Positions 63,417-64,000 of a stretch of DNA of 64,000 bases are shown piece after piece. The notes below the pieces were generated by a model. The model did not search any database and was not told where the DNA came from. It worked only from the letters and a program-made list of their open reading frames with translations. Source of the DNA: an uncultured Pelagibacteraceae bacterium (GTDB taxonomy: Bacteria; Pseudomonadota; Alphaproteobacteria; Pelagibacterales; Pelagibacteraceae). Position 1 is the stretch's first letter. Each line of letters begins with the position of its first letter. The DNA is taken from contig CACMYJ010000006.1 in the NCBI GenBank assembly GCA_902617895.1, positions 25,128 to 89,127 on the forward strand, in the 5' to 3' direction. A program made the position numbers and the translations under genes.

Positions 63417-63724
63417 CTTGGTTATCAATTATAATTGCAGGCATAATTACTTACTTTACGAGAATGACTATGGTTGCTTTAGTAGATAGAGATCTATTAG
63501 GAGAAAAAGTTAAAGCTGTATTAGCATATGTTCCATCAGCAGTATTTCCAGCAATAATATTTCCAGGAATATTTATAAATGATTATGGAACTTTTATAGA
63601 AATTAATGATCCAAAAATCTTCGGTGCAATAATTGCTATATTGGTTGGTTATTTTTCAAGAAATGTAATAGCCACTATAATATCTGGTCTATTTTCGTAT
63701 TGGATTATTATATTTTTATTATAA
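63413..63724 (+). CDS. azlD: AzlD family small membrane subunit
   Basis: This 103-residue protein has three or four membrane segments and the family pattern ITYFTRMTMVAL followed by VKAVLAYVPSAVFPAIIFPGIF. It is the small partner of AzlC. It ends ten bases before the next gene, which begins a new function. Confidence 0.9.
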   Translation: MTWLSIIIAGIITYFTRMTMVALVDRDLLGEKVKAVLAYVPSAVFPAIIFPGIFINDYGTFIEINDPKIFGAIIAILVGYFSRNVIATIISGLFSYWIIIFLL

Positions 63725-63733
63725 AATTTAATT

Positions 63734-64000
63734 ATGAGCATCACTAGATCTGAAAGTAACTTCTATAAAAAGAACGGCTACCTAATTAAAGATCAGCTTA
63801 TTTCAAAGAAAGAAATTAATAAATTAAATACTCTTATTAATAAAATCGTAACCAAAGAAAAAAACAGTAAAAAAAAAATAAAAGACCAGGGAGGAACACA
63901 AAGTTACGATAATTATCACTTTGTATTTAATAGCAATTCTTCAAAAAATAAAGAAATATTAAGATTAAATAACCCTCAAAATAACAATAAATTATTTTAT
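63734..64000 (+). CDS. Phytanoyl-CoA dioxygenase family protein (partial, N-terminus only)
   Basis: Eighty-nine codons from the ATG at 63734 are visible before the right edge. FYKKNGYLIKDQLISKKEINKL resembles the opening of phytanoyl-CoA-dioxygenase-type Fe(II)/2-oxoglutarate enzymes (FxxxGYLVIxxxxS). The catalytic histidines lie beyond the window, so the assignment is tentative. A lysine- and asparagine-rich stretch follows. Confidence 0.55.
   Translation, partial: MSITRSESNFYKKNGYLIKDQLISKKEINKLNTLINKIVTKEKNSKKKIKDQGGTQSYDNYHFVFNSNSSKNKEILRLNNPQNNNKLFY

Noticed and set aside
1..64000. CRISPR arrays, tRNA or rRNA genes, insertion sequences and prophage genes
   Set aside because: All gaps between genes are under about 160 bases, with no repeated spacers, cloverleaf-like stretches, transposase motifs or long direct repeats.

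Overview
The window reads as a chromosome segment from a streamlined, AT-rich marine alphaproteobacterium of the SAR11 (Pelagibacterales) type. I infer this from the very low G+C, A/T-rich lysine- and asparagine-heavy proteins, the many one-base (TAATG) or four-base (ATGA) gene overlaps, the absence of any stretch over 300 bases without a gene, and the abundance of binding-protein-dependent transporters (two TRAP, one TTT, one ABC). The lineage call rests on general knowledge and has not been tested by a search. I found no rRNA, tRNA, CRISPR array, insertion sequence or prophage.

Region 1 (1-7567) looks like a catabolic locus for a ring compound. It holds a TRAP transporter (permeases on the minus strand, binding protein on the plus strand), a fumarylacetoacetate-hydrolase-family enzyme, a type I extradiol dioxygenase, an MhpA-like flavin monooxygenase, a BKACE (DUF849) enzyme and a class II aldolase. 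Region 2 (7569-11694) holds a fused S-adenosylmethionine decarboxylase/aminopropyltransferase, a polar amino-acid or polyamine ABC uptake system without an ATPase gene nearby, and a Nit-type amidase. Region 3 (11700-16208) has a MATE exporter, a DUF6165-like protein, a GT9 glycosyltransferase, a TauE/SafE protein and an AbrB-type membrane protein. Region 4 (16288-20611) is a tricarboxylate-type TTT transporter (TctCBA) translationally coupled to a Tat-exported flavin amine oxidase.

Region 5 (20658-28176) has a GT4 glycosyltransferase, a thioredoxin-like protein, a gamma-carbonic anhydrase, two unknown secreted proteins (one with an HExxH motif), a hydroxyisobutyrate-type dehydrogenase, an MFS transporter and rpoZ. 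Region 6 (28178-34611) pairs a second TRAP transporter with a class III CoA-transferase and malonyl-CoA decarboxylase, so malonate is the likely substrate; dusA follows. Region 7 (34604-49935) covers another TauE/SafE protein, phosphomannomutase/phosphoglucomutase, class I ribonucleotide reductase (nrdAB), the methylcitrate-cycle operon prpDBC, gph, a free-standing GlmU acetyltransferase domain with glmS, class II DAHP synthase and nadE. Region 8 (49981-64000) is mostly housekeeping: cysS, cimA, a TrmJ-type methyltransferase and rpsD; then a long minus-strand operon sfsA-map-purB-purC-purS-purQ-purL-bolA-grxD; then cinA, a gamma-glutamylcyclotransferase-like gene, azlCD and the start of a phytanoyl-CoA-dioxygenase-like gene.

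A theme across the window is that all four complete solute-binding-protein genes (ends at 3609, 9498, 17268 and 30419) are followed within about 25 bases by a strong hairpin. In three of them this hairpin lies directly against, or over, the start of the permease gene. This would make far more binding protein than permease. The clearest candidates for undescribed biology are the ring-cleavage locus, the divergent SpeD-SpeE fusion, the start codon of tctB buried in a terminator stem, and the secreted HExxH gene pair.
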